NCBI GenBank assembly: GCA_964623515.1
Contig: CAZURV010000001.1
Location: 62,001 to 126,000, forward strand
Length of the DNA: 64,000 bases
Direction: 5' to 3'
Source: RUG714 sp964623515
GTDB lineage: Bacteria; Bacillota; Clostridia; Oscillospirales; Acutalibacteraceae
Part shown: positions 36,023 through 44,043 of the stretch, in pieces
Numbering within the stretch: the stretch's first letter is position 1
Layout: each line of letters opens with the position of its first letter
The notes under the pieces: generated by a model
What the model saw: only the letters and a program-made list of their open reading frames with translations
The model's database searches: none
Told to the model about the DNA's origin: nothing
Translations under genes and position numbers: made by a program

Positions 36023-37306
36023 ATGAAAGCAGCTTTTTACACACTCGGATGCAAAGTGAATCAATATGAAACGCAACTTATGACGGAAGGCCTGCTAAAA
36101 GAGGGCTTTGAAATCGTTCATCACAGCGAGAATGCAGATATTTACATCGTAAATTCTTGCACGGTTACCGCCGTGAGTAACTCGAAAACGAGGCAAGCAG
36201 TGCGTTCTTTCAAAAGGAATCACCCGAATGCGCTTGTTGTTCTGTGCGGCTGTATGAGCCAGACATATCCCCGGCTCGGTGAGAGTCTGAGTGAAGCGGA
36301 TATCGTTATCGGCAACACGGAGCATAAAAATATCGGCAGGCTTATAAACGAATTTTTGAGCACAAATAAAAGAATAATCAAAATAGACGAACACGCTAAA
36401 AATGAAGCCTTTGAAAGCGGAACAATCAATACATTTAATGAACGGACGAGAGCAATCGTTAAAATTGAAGACGGATGCAACAGGTTCTGTTCATATTGTG
36501 CCATTCCGTACGCAAGAGGCAGGGTTCGTTCAAAACCGATGGAAGAAATTCAAAAAGAAGTTTCTTCACTTGCCGAATCAGGATACAAGGAAATTGTGCT
36601 TGTAGGCATCAATTTATCCGCATATAATGATGACGGACGGAATATTGCCGACGCCGTTCACACCGTATGCTCGGTGAACGAGATTATGCGCGTCCGCCTC
36701 GGCTCTCTGGAACCGGACCATATAACGGACAGCATTATAAACAGACTTGCCGCGGAAGAAAAGTTCTGCCCGCAGTTCCATATTTCCCTGCAAAGCGGAT
36801 GCGACAAAACACTCAGAAATATGAACAGACACTACACTGCCTGCGAATATACGGAATTATGCCGAAAACTCCGAAATGTATTTGACGGCTGTACTTTGAC
36901 AACAGATATCATGGTAGGTTTTCCGGGAGAAAGTGAAGAAGATTTTAAAGAGTCTCTTGAATTTGCAAAAAAAATCAAATTTGAAAAGGCGCATATTTTC
37001 CCGTATTCCGTACGCGAAGGCACGAAAGCCGCACTGATGAACGGACAAATAGAAAAGCATATCAAAACCGAACGAGCAAGGATAATGAGCAGTACATGCG
37101 AAAAAATAAGAAATGAATTTTTAAAATCACAAACAGGCAAAATGCTCAGCGTGCTGTTTGAACAAAAAGGCAAAGACGGATTTTATGAGGGTTACACCAA
37201 AAATTACATCCCTGTAAAAATCAAATCGGAAAAAAATTTGTGCGGAAAAATACTTGAAGTGAAAATAAAAGAATTTGACGGTAATCACTGCATAGGCGCT
37301 GTTTAA
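36023..37306 (+). CDS. mtaB: tRNA (N6-threonylcarbamoyladenosine37-C2)-methylthiotransferase MtaB
   Basis: 427 residues. The N-terminal MTTase domain has its three Cys (LGCKVNQYE, VNSCTVTAVS, LCGCMSQ), then the radical SAM motif CNRFCSYCAIPYARGR and a C-terminal TRAM domain. It converts t6A37 to ms2t6A37 in tRNAs reading ANN codons. LGCKVNQYE rather than LGC(D)KN-type favours MtaB over MiaB/RimO. The ribosome site is weak (AGAAAG). Monocistronic, ending at a strong terminator. Confidence 0.95.
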   Translation: MKAAFYTLGCKVNQYETQLMTEGLLKEGFEIVHHSENADIYIVNSCTVTAVSNSKTRQAVRSFKRNHPNALVVLCGCMSQTYPRLGESLSEADIVIGNTEHKNIGRLINEFLSTNKRIIKIDEHAKNEAFESGTINTFNERTRAIVKIEDGCNRFCSYCAIPYARGRVRSKPMEEIQKEVSSLAESGYKEIVLVGINLSAYNDDGRNIADAVHTVCSVNEIMRVRLGSLEPDHITDSIINRLAAEEKFCPQFHISLQSGCDKTLRNMNRHYTACEYTELCRKLRNVFDGCTLTTDIMVGFPGESEEDFKESLEFAKKIKFEKAHIFPYSVREGTKAALMNGQIEKHIKTERARIMSSTCEKIRNEFLKSQTGKMLSVLFEQKGKDGFYEGYTKNYIPVKIKSEKNLCGKILEVKIKEFDGNHCIGAV

Positions 37307-37311
37307 AAAAA

Positions 37312-37344
37312 CGTCCGTAAGCACTTAGCTTACGGACGCTTTTT
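37312..37344. terminator. Bidirectional terminator between mtaB and ddh
   Basis: CGTCCGTAAGC and GCTTACGGACG pair perfectly around a five-base loop; the plus strand continues CTTTTT and the minus strand TTTTTTT. It sits between two convergent genes. Confidence 0.92.
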
Positions 37345-37397
37345 CATTTAATGCAATAAAAGATATTTTTACCCTTTTGAAAATTGTAAACCGCGAA

Positions 37398-38384
37398 TTA
37401 CAGCATGGAAGCAATTATTTCATCGTAGCTTTTATTTATAAGGTAAGCAGGCGGAATATCAAAAACGGTTTTGCAGCCGCTTTCCCCTTTCTGCGCAAGC
37501 CTAAACGCCGCCCTTGCATACGCTACAAGAACAGAAGCTGTAAATTCCGGGTTTGAATCCAACTTCAGGCTGTATTCAATAATATGAGAATTTTCATGGT
37601 TTCTGCCTGTTTTACCGCTTCTGAACACAAAGCCGCCGTGCGGAATCGCAGAATGATTCTCCTTAAGTTCCTGTTCGCTGATAAAATGCACAGTTGTATC
37701 ATAATCTGCAAAATAATTCGGCATCGCTTTAATCTCTTTTTCAATCCGCGCTTTATCGGCTCCATCCTCTGCAACTACAAAGCACTCTCTTGTATGCTTC
37801 TGACGGGTGGAAAGCTCAGGATTTTCACCGTTTCTCACAGCGGAAAGTGCACTTTCAACAGGCACTGTATACTGCCTCGCATCCTTAACTCCGCTGATAC
37901 GGCGTATAGCGTCCGAATGTCCCTGACTTACGCCTTTTCCCCAAAACGTATAATCACTGCCGCACGGAAGAATCGCATTGGAATAAAGTCTGTTCAAAGA
38001 AAACATACCGGGATCCCATCCAACTGAAATAACAGCAATGTTTGAACCTGATTTTGCTGATTTGTCAACCGCCGCAAAATGTTCCGGTATTTTTGCATGG
38101 GTATCAAAACTGTCTATAACATTAAAATACTGTGCCAAAAACGGTGTCTGCACCGGCAAATCCGTTGCGCTTCCTCCGCATAGAATCATAACATCAATTT
38201 CATCTTTTAAGGAAAGCACATTATCCATATGGACTCTTTTTACGCCGGGCGTTAAAATTTTAACGGTTTCCGGATTTCTTCTGGTACATACGGCACAAAG
38301 CTTCATATCGTCATTTTGTTTAACGGCACATTCAACGCCTCTGCCGAGATTGCCGTACCCTGCAATACCTATTCTTATACTCAT
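37398..38384 (-). CDS. ddh: meso-Diaminopimelate dehydrogenase
   Basis: 328 residues, right for Ddh. N-terminal Rossmann GIAGYGNLGRGVE, then CTRRNP, GGSATDLP, SVGWDPGMFSLNR and FWGKGVSQGHSDAIRR, all characteristic. It makes meso-DAP directly from tetrahydrodipicolinate using NADPH and ammonia, bypassing the dapD/dapE branch, for lysine and wall synthesis. It stands alone on the minus strand. Confidence 0.95.
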   Translation of the reverse strand: MSIRIGIAGYGNLGRGVECAVKQNDDMKLCAVCTRRNPETVKILTPGVKRVHMDNVLSLKDEIDVMILCGGSATDLPVQTPFLAQYFNVIDSFDTHAKIPEHFAAVDKSAKSGSNIAVISVGWDPGMFSLNRLYSNAILPCGSDYTFWGKGVSQGHSDAIRRISGVKDARQYTVPVESALSAVRNGENPELSTRQKHTRECFVVAEDGADKARIEKEIKAMPNYFADYDTTVHFISEQELKENHSAIPHGGFVFRSGKTGRNHENSHIIEYSLKLDSNPEFTASVLVAYARAAFRLAQKGESGCKTVFDIPPAYLINKSYDEIIASML

Positions 38385-38508
38385 AATCTAATCTTCTCCC
38401 GAAAAAATATATTTATTGGTTTAAATCGGCAAAATTATACCAAATTATGCATATGTTTTCAACTCATATCTTTTATTTTATTCAGAAAGTAAATATTTCA
38501 CGCAAAAT

Positions 38509-38537
38509 TTGCAATGCGAACCGTAAGGTTATATAAT
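38509..38537 (+). promoter_or_regulatory. Promoter for the EamA transporter gene
   Basis: TTGCAA, 17 bases, TATAAT on the plus strand, 22 bases upstream of the GTG start. Confidence 0.6.
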
Positions 38538-38559
38538 ATAGAACGAACGGAGGGTTTAC

Positions 38560-39438
38560 GTGAAACTTAAAATTCAGAAAAGAAATCAAGGCATTATGTA
38601 TATCATGATTTCCGCATTCTTTTTTGCGCTGATGGGACTGTTTGTTCGCCTTTCGGGAGATTTGCCCAGCTTTGAAAAAAGTTTCTTCAGAAATGCAGTT
38701 GCAGCTGTTTTCGCTTTTGCTGTGTTGCTGAAAAATAAAACGGAAATTAAAATCGGAAAAGGAAATCTGAAATATCTTTTGCTTAGAAGCGTCTGCGGAA
38801 CCATCGGAATACTGTGCAACTTTTATGCAATTGACCGAATCAATCTCGCAGACGCGTCCATACTTAATAAAATGTCACCTTTTTTTGCGATTATTTTTTC
38901 GTTTTTTCTTCTTAAAGAAAAAATTAAACCCGCGCAGGCAGGAATCGTTATCCTCGCTTTCTGCGGAGCGCTGATGATCGTTAAACCCGGATTTAAAGGA
39001 ATTGAAATCATTCCGGGTCTTCTCGGTCTTGCGGGCGGAATCGCGGCGGGCGCCGCCTATACATTTGTGAGAATTTTAAGCAGAAATAAGGTTGAAGGTC
39101 CTTTTATCGTTATGTTTTTCTCCTTGTTTTCGTGTATCGTTATTCTTCCGTTTTTCATCGCGGATTTTACGCCTATGAGCGGTATGCAGCTGTTATATCT
39201 TCTGTGTGCGGGACTTTCCGCCGCAGGAGGTCAGTTTTCCATAACTGCGGCATACTCGTGCGCTCCTGCTAAAGAAATTTCGGTTTATGATTATACGCAA
39301 ATTATTTTCAGCACGCTTATGGGATTTGCGGTTTTCGGAGAAATTCCCGACGGTTGGAGCTTTGCCGGATACGGCGTAATCATAGCCGCCGCAATATTGA
39401 TGTTTTTATATAATAATAATTACAGAAAGAGCGCCTGA
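38560..39438 (+). CDS. EamA/DMT-superfamily transporter
   Basis: 292 residues from GTG 38560 with GGAGG six bases before it. Ten hydrophobic helices in two EamA halves are visible (first half from MISAFFFALMGLFVRLSG, second from GLLGLAGGIAAGAAYTFVR). Members export or import metabolites such as amino acids; the substrate is not predictable. Single-gene transcription unit on the plus strand. Confidence 0.9.
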   Translation: MKLKIQKRNQGIMYIMISAFFFALMGLFVRLSGDLPSFEKSFFRNAVAAVFAFAVLLKNKTEIKIGKGNLKYLLLRSVCGTIGILCNFYAIDRINLADASILNKMSPFFAIIFSFFLLKEKIKPAQAGIVILAFCGALMIVKPGFKGIEIIPGLLGLAGGIAAGAAYTFVRILSRNKVEGPFIVMFFSLFSCIVILPFFIADFTPMSGMQLLYLLCAGLSAAGGQFSITAAYSCAPAKEISVYDYTQIIFSTLMGFAVFGEIPDGWSFAGYGVIIAAAILMFLYNNNYRKSA

Positions 39439-39859
39439 CAAATGATTTCAGGTGGTTGTGCAGTTTTGCAACTTATGGCGTTTGCCATAAAGGAGAGCCG
39501 CTTGATTCGCATCGGCGGATTCTAAATAAAAAATACGGCATATTTATTCAATGCCGTAAAAAGGATGTTCCCCTGTAAATTTGTTCCGATATATGAAATT
39601 CTTAAATCCTTTGTTATGATTTACCACGCTTCCAATCCGCTTTTTAGCCCAATCGGAAACATCTATGCGAAAGTACATCCTGCAACATTTCTCCCCTACA
39701 CCAAGGCATGGTGGGCAAAAGCGACTTAGTATCCTTTATTGCAACTTCGGTTACGGAATGCACCAATCCGTATTTTTCAAAACAATCCCCCTTCATGCAA
39801 CATCTTCGGCGAGAGCGCGTACGTCCGCTGAAAAAATCAAGCTACTGCTATCATCGTAT
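39439..39859. other. Gene-poor 421-base interval with possible RNA or decayed gene
   Basis: Holds a TTATGGC-GTTT-GCCATAA hairpin just after the transporter gene, a minus-strand terminator at 39528-39560, and two overlapping minus-strand short frames: 39644-39796 (50 codons, MKGDCFEKYGL...) and 39544-39678 (44 codons, MYFRIDVSDW... to ...HPFYGIE). Neither has a ribosome site and they overlap in different frames. A frameshifted remnant or a noncoding RNA ending at the terminator fits better than two real genes. Confidence 0.5.
39528..39560 (-). terminator. Minus-strand terminator
   Basis: TACGGCAT and ATGCCGTA pair around a nine-base loop, followed on the minus strand by TTTTTTATTT. It lies 300 bases beyond the 39860-40414 gene, so a transcript crosses the intervening interval or begins inside it. 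Confidence 0.8.
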
Positions 39860-40414
39860 CTAATCACAGTTATAACCGTCATAATAATTTTCATAATAAT
39901 TCTCAAAATAATCTTCAATTTCATCGTTATAGCGATGATTGTTGAAATATCTGTCTATATCAGACTGAAAATCTCCCGAATTCAGCGATGCAAAAGTTGT
40001 TATTCCGAAGATGACAGAAAAGATTATACTGAGTGCAACAGATACAATCCAGCAAATCAGAAATTTCTTGGCATTGGACTTTCTTTTTGACTGATTGGGA
40101 ACAGGTATATCGGCATACACAAACTGTGTATTTCCACACTGAGAACAGGCGTAGTCCCGCACAAAACAAAGATTTCCGCACTGTGTGCAGGTTTTTACCT
40201 GCGGCATGATTCGCTGCCCCGGATTCTTCCTGAGGCACAAATAAACAATTCCGGTTATAAAAGGAAAGAATATGGAAAATACTGTAAAAATAACAGTGTT
40301 TTTATTATTGTGCGCCTTTGCGTCATTGTAAATACACAGCGGAAGAAAAATTCTTGATAAAATATTAAAAATTAACAATAATGCATACAATACAATGGAA
40401 ATTATAAAAAACAC
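39860..40414 (-). CDS. Membrane protein with central zinc ribbon and acidic Tyr-rich tail
   Basis: 184 residues from GTG 40414, chosen for the GAGGAGG nine bases upstream; the longer frame invades the neighbouring gene. Two N-terminal transmembrane helices, a Cys4 zinc ribbon (CTQCGNLCFVRDYACSQCG), a third helix (FLICWIVSVALSIIFSVIFG) and a C-terminal tail rich in Asp, Glu, Asn and Tyr (DYFENYYENYYDGYNCD). I do not recognise a named family. Its start is 20 bases after the COG2426 gene stop, so it is probably the last gene of the DUF2804 operon. Confidence 0.72.
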   Translation of the reverse strand: MFFIISIVLYALLLIFNILSRIFLPLCIYNDAKAHNNKNTVIFTVFSIFFPFITGIVYLCLRKNPGQRIMPQVKTCTQCGNLCFVRDYACSQCGNTQFVYADIPVPNQSKRKSNAKKFLICWIVSVALSIIFSVIFGITTFASLNSGDFQSDIDRYFNNHRYNDEIEDYFENYYENYYDGYNCD

Positions 40415-40433
40415 GGTAAATACCCTCCTCAAA

Positions 40434-40910
40434 TTAAAATAAAGATTTAACCCCATAAGTTGTGGCAAGAACAATTATGCCAGCCGCCATAACGCCTAAA
40501 ATGATTGACGGAATACATTTTTTCAATCGCATATCAAGCACCGAAGCAACGAGCGCACCCATCCATGCGCCTGTGCCGGGCAAAGGGATTGCAACAAGGA
40601 TGAACAAGCCCCAAAAGCTGTATTTCTGAACCGTTTTTCCCTTGATATGCGCCTTATTCTCAAGCCAGCGCGTAATTTTCAAAAAATAGCCATGCGCTTT
40701 CAGCCATTCGAAAACTTTTTTTGTAAAGAGGACAAGAACCGGAATAGGCAACATATTGCCTATAACACCTGCTATGTAAGCAACGGCGGGAGTCAATCCC
40801 AGTGCCGTACCGTACGGTATTGCGCCCCTGATTTCAACAATTGGAAACATAGAAACAAAAACTGTTTTTATAATCGAAAAAATTAAGGAATCCCACATAT
40901 TAATTACCAT
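40434..40910 (-). CDS. COG2426 small multidrug-export-like membrane protein
   Basis: 158 residues. Signature segments EIRGAIPYGTALGL and VAIPLPGTGAWMGALVA place it in the PF06695 small multi-drug export family; four hydrophobic helices are seen. Actual transport substrates are unknown. The ATG at 40910 overlaps the DUF2804 stop (ATGGTAA) and lacks its own ribosome site, so translation depends on coupling; an ATG at 40898 is an alternative. Confidence 0.85.
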   Translation of the reverse strand: MVINMWDSLIFSIIKTVFVSMFPIVEIRGAIPYGTALGLTPAVAYIAGVIGNMLPIPVLVLFTKKVFEWLKAHGYFLKITRWLENKAHIKGKTVQKYSFWGLFILVAIPLPGTGAWMGALVASVLDMRLKKCIPSIILGVMAAGIIVLATTYGVKSLF

Positions 40911-41938
40911 TTGTTGTATACTTTCTCACAGAAAGCATACATATCCTTAATTTCAAGAATTTCGCCGCTGTCAAGCGCAACGATTCCGTTCCACAAACCA
41001 TGTACCTGATGCGTTTTCATTCCGAAAACATTCAGAGGCATCAAATTGGAATAATTATCATAAAACGGCGTCATCGTTAAATCCAGCCTGCCATCTTCGC
41101 TCTTGAAATGCCACGGTTCCATCCATTTGCCGCCTTCTTCCGGATCTTTCACAAGATCAACTGCACTGATTTTGTGGCATTTACCGTCATAAAACAGAGC
41201 GGTTTCCGTTGCATTTGATGTATCGCCGAATCCCCAAGTCAATTCAAAGCCGAAAATTTTTCCGTTCAAAAAACAACTTCCGTTCGCCCAGTACCACATA
41301 TTTGCATAAGGCCATACGCCTCTGCCCCAGTCAAGTACGGTGAACGTATCTTCCTTGCTGAAATCAAATGTTTCATCCCCGTAAGTTACTCGGCCTTCAG
41401 TATTCATACAGTTGATTTTATTTGTATAGAAAAAGCATCCCGGCTTTTTAAATGGTGTTGCGATCGTTATGCTTTCATGATCCGGAAATTTGAAGCAGTT
41501 AAAATCCGCACCCACGCGTTTACCTTTGCATACACCTTCAAAATGAAGCTTTATACTGTTTTTGTCGGTTTCAAATCGAATCGATGTTTTTCCGTGCGAA
41601 TAAACAGTGGTATTCGGCTTATCGCTGTTCAGATTTAACCTGTTTTTGTTTGGAGTTAAAAGCTGAACAGTCATACAGTCAAACTTACGGCCCGTATGTA
41701 AATCCACAAAACCAAAAGTAACGGCAGTAGCCAGCGAGATATTAAAAATATTCAGCTGAATCATAATTCTGCCGTTGCTTATCTGATAAAAATCCCATTC
41801 TTTAAGGCGCATTATGCTCCTTGAAATATTTTCACGATTATATTCGTAAATATTATGCCTGCACCAACCGGGATTAGCAAGCAAACCGTTTGCATCCAGC
41901 AAAGGCTGGGGGGAAAGAATTTCGTTTTGAGCGTTCAT
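40904..41938 (-). CDS. DUF2804 domain protein
   Basis: 344 residues. The pattern QPLLDANGLLANPGWCR at the start, DWGRGVWPYANMWYWANGS in the middle and FGFELTWGFGDTSNATETA is typical of DUF2804. Such proteins are predicted all-beta (lipocalin-like) and of unknown function. No signal peptide or membrane helix is visible. It is the first gene of a small operon with its own promoter. Confidence 0.85.
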   Translation of the reverse strand: MNAQNEILSPQPLLDANGLLANPGWCRHNIYEYNRENISRSIMRLKEWDFYQISNGRIMIQLNIFNISLATAVTFGFVDLHTGRKFDCMTVQLLTPNKNRLNLNSDKPNTTVYSHGKTSIRFETDKNSIKLHFEGVCKGKRVGADFNCFKFPDHESITIATPFKKPGCFFYTNKINCMNTEGRVTYGDETFDFSKEDTFTVLDWGRGVWPYANMWYWANGSCFLNGKIFGFELTWGFGDTSNATETALFYDGKCHKISAVDLVKDPEEGGKWMEPWHFKSEDGRLDLTMTPFYDNYSNLMPLNVFGMKTHQVHGLWNGIVALDSGEILEIKDMYAFCEKVYNKW

Positions 41939-41993
41939 AATAAGCCTCCGTGAAGATACATTGATTCATAGACACATAAAAATCTATAAACTA

Positions 41994-42023
41994 ATTATAC
42001 ATTATTATATATGTTTTTTGCAA
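41994..42023 (-). promoter_or_regulatory. Promoter for the DUF2804 operon
   Basis: TTGCAA, 18 bases, TATAAT on the minus strand, 56 bases upstream of the DUF2804 ATG. Confidence 0.6.
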
Positions 42024-42388
42024 GAAAAGAACGGCAAAAAGTTTACTTATATCTGTGCCATCACGCTTTTCCAACGTCTAAACGTGCTTTTTCTGCAATT
42101 TGTTTCACAGCAGAAAAAGAAATATTCAATTTTTTTGCAAGATTTCTATTCACATATTTCTGTATAATTTGATAAATTATTCACTTTTTTTTACATTGCA
42201 TTCATCCATTCCGTTTTTTTTATTCATTTCAGATAAATTGCATTTTTTGTAAGAAAAAAAATGTAAAAGTTGTAACCTTTATGTAATGTTAAAAACTATG
42301 TTAATTTAGTTTAAAAATCACACAAAAGTTTGTGAAAACATACAAAAATTTATTTTTTAACTATTTTACTTGACAAAAAAACGGGTAC

Positions 42389-42417
42389 TTATCAACATTT
42401 TCAACAAGTTTTCAACA
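42389..42417 (+). promoter_or_regulatory. Three tandem DnaA-box-like 9-mers
   Basis: TTATCAACA (one mismatch to TTATCCACA), directly followed by TTTTCAACA, and after two bases a second TTTTCAACA. Spacing is 9 and 11 bases, all in the same orientation. They could bind DnaA or another repressor; no oriC genes are nearby. Confidence 0.45.
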
Positions 42418-42529
42418 GTGAATACTCACATTGCATATACCTTTACACCAAACCGATAAAAAAAGGATTTTTCCATCTGAAATGAAAGTTTTAAATCATC
42501 AAAATGTCATTTGAATGTGAAACATTTTT

Positions 42530-42573
42530 AAGAACCGCCCGTAATCCGTTTGGTTTGCGGGCAGTTCTTTTTT
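42530..42573 (+). terminator. Orphan plus-strand terminator
   Basis: AAGAAC-C-GCCCG pairs with CGGGC-A-GTTCTT around a 16-base loop, followed by TTTT. No plus-strand gene lies upstream for over 3 kb. On the minus strand it follows spoIVB by about 80 bases but lacks a clear T run there. Confidence 0.65.
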
Positions 42574-42654
42574 CTTCTGCGCTTGCACGAAGATATTTTT
42601 AATTTTTATTTTGAAATGAACAGTGCAACGCATATTCATTTAAGATAAAAGTCA

Positions 42655-43680
42655 TTACAGCGAAGACGATTTATCCAGCATCTTGCTTGCAAATATTGCA
42701 TACCCCTGCTCGGGTTTATTTAAAAATACATGTGTAACGGCACCTACAAATTTTCCGTTCTGCACAATCGGACTGCCTGACATACCCTGCAAAATTCCGC
42801 CTGTTTTGTTAAGAAGTTCCTCATCGGTTATTTTAATAATCATATCTTTATTTTCTTTACTGTTTTTACTGATTCTTGTTATTTCAATATCAAAATATTG
42901 TACGCCTGATTCATCAATCGTTGTGGCAATCTTTGCCGGACCTTTTTTTACTTCCGACGGCTGTGCCGATTCAATATAATTTTTATCTGCCTGAACCACC
43001 GGGCTTGTACCATAAATGCCTTCTTCGCAATTTATTTTGATGCTCCCTATTCCGGCAGTTTCGAGCACACCATAAATCTCACCTGCTTTTCCCTTCTCTG
43101 CCACAGAAAGCCCTATAACCGAACTCTTCAGTGCTTCTCCGTCTCCTAAGGGCATAAGAGTGCCTGTGTCTACATCTGTTATTCCGTGCCCAAGCGCACC
43201 ATAATTGCCTTTGGTGTCATAATATGTGATTGTTCCGATTCCCGCAGTACTGTCTCTTATCCACATTCCCGCTTTGTAACAATCAGACGTTATATTCAGT
43301 GCAGGTTTAAGAACGGTTGTTTGTGTTTCTTCATCTCTTTCATAAATCACTTTCACTCCGTTTCCGTTCGAACACTCAAATACGTTTGCAACCTCTTTGC
43401 AGGTTGTAACTTCTTTATTATTTAAAGAAACAATAATATCGCCTTCCATTATACCTGCTTCCTCTGCAGGAGAAACGTTACCTGTTTTTGTTTGAACCGG
43501 AGCAGTTGATATCACAAGAACGCCTTTGGTGTATAATTTAATGCCGAAACTTTCACCGCTTATCGCAACAAGCTGCGAATTTGTTGTGCTAATTGCAGTG
43601 GTTGAATTATCAAAATTGTAAACAAAAATTATCAGTGTTAGCACAAATACCAGCGAAACCCAATTTTTTAAATTTTTCAT
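42655..43680 (-). CDS. spoIVB: SpoIVB serine peptidase (sigma-K checkpoint)
   Basis: 341 residues. N-terminal transmembrane/signal helix (WVSLVFVLTLIIFVYNF), PDZ domain (about 75-125, SPAEEAGIMEGDIIVSLN), and S55 peptidase domain with His in GALGHGITDVDTG and Ser in GMSGSPIVQNGKFVGAV. In B. subtilis it is secreted from the forespore and cleaves SpoIVFA to activate pro-sigma-K. CGGAGGTG precedes the ATG. spo0A, the usual downstream gene, is not here. Confidence 0.95.
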   Translation of the reverse strand: MKNLKNWVSLVFVLTLIIFVYNFDNSTTAISTTNSQLVAISGESFGIKLYTKGVLVISTAPVQTKTGNVSPAEEAGIMEGDIIVSLNNKEVTTCKEVANVFECSNGNGVKVIYERDEETQTTVLKPALNITSDCYKAGMWIRDSTAGIGTITYYDTKGNYGALGHGITDVDTGTLMPLGDGEALKSSVIGLSVAEKGKAGEIYGVLETAGIGSIKINCEEGIYGTSPVVQADKNYIESAQPSEVKKGPAKIATTIDESGVQYFDIEITRISKNSKENKDMIIKITDEELLNKTGGILQGMSGSPIVQNGKFVGAVTHVFLNKPEQGYAIFASKMLDKSSSL

Positions 43681-43796
43681 TTTTCACCTCCGTTTATATT
43701 TTTTGATTAAAAAGAAAAAATATAGACAAAAGCACAATAAAATGATTTGGCAAAAAAACAAAATAATTTTTTTTAATTTTGAATCAAATCAAAAAA

Positions 43797-43831
43797 TGAA
43801 ACCGTTTCGGTTAAACACCGAAACGGTTTTT
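43797..43831. terminator. Terminator downstream of the dockerin protein gene
   Basis: Perfect 12-bp arms AAACCGTTTCGG with a seven-base loop. The minus strand continues CATTTTTTG and the plus strand TT. It is the first clear terminator after the minus-strand gene ending at 44044. Confidence 0.8.
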
Positions 43832-43924
43832 AATGTGATTTTTTTAATATGATTTCAATAAAAGGGTCACGCGGCAAATAAGGCATTAGATGCTTGAGGA
43901 ATCAGAGAAAAATATATCCCAGCT

Positions 43925-43964
43925 GATTTCAAAATGAAGCCCCGCCTTAAAGGCAGGGGACATC
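43925..43964 (-). repeat. GATGTCCCC hairpin, left copy
   Basis: Read on the minus strand it begins GATGTCCCCTGCCTTTAAGG and continues into CATTTTGAAATCAGC. CCCCGCC and GGC(A)GGGG form the stem. It resembles the plus-strand copy at 52031 in sequence, order and position after the neighbouring gene. IS200/IS605-type ends carry similar hairpins, but no tnpA or tnpB is present. Confidence 0.55.
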
Positions 43965-44043
43965 ATCTTTGCCTATATTTAAAACGGAGCAGTGCTCCAT
44001 CAAGCTCGCTTGAAATGGGGCTTGCGAACGATCAGCGGCGAAT

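Larger units (their letters stand above)
41939..42654. other. 716-base AT-rich intergenic region between DUF2804 and spoIVB
   Basis: Contains the DUF2804 promoter (41994-42023), a very AT-rich core (42170-42365), a TTGACA box at 42370, three DnaA-box-like 9-mers (42389-42417) and a plus-strand terminator (42530-42573) with no plus-strand gene before it. No credible protein gene is seen; a 30-codon minus frame at 42061-42153 is probably chance. Confidence 0.6.
43681..44043. other. 363-base interval downstream of the dockerin protein gene
   Basis: Holds the terminator at 43797-43831, a GC-rich hairpin at 43925-43964 related to one at 52031, and small palindromes GGAGCA-C-TGCTCC and CAAGC-GA-GCTTG around 43990-44012. 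No protein gene is supported. Confidence 0.6.

Noticed and set aside
42061..42153. 30-codon minus-strand frame resembling a helix-turn-helix (NRNLAKKLNISFSAVKQ)
   Set aside because: Too short, no ribosome site, GTG start only, and set in very AT-rich DNA where Lys/Asn/Ile-rich frames arise by chance.
42181..42420. Replication origin (oriC) suggested by AT-rich DNA and DnaA-like boxes
   Set aside because: dnaA, dnaN, rpmH and gidA are not nearby and the boxes are imperfect; no strand-bias switch characteristic of an origin can be shown here.
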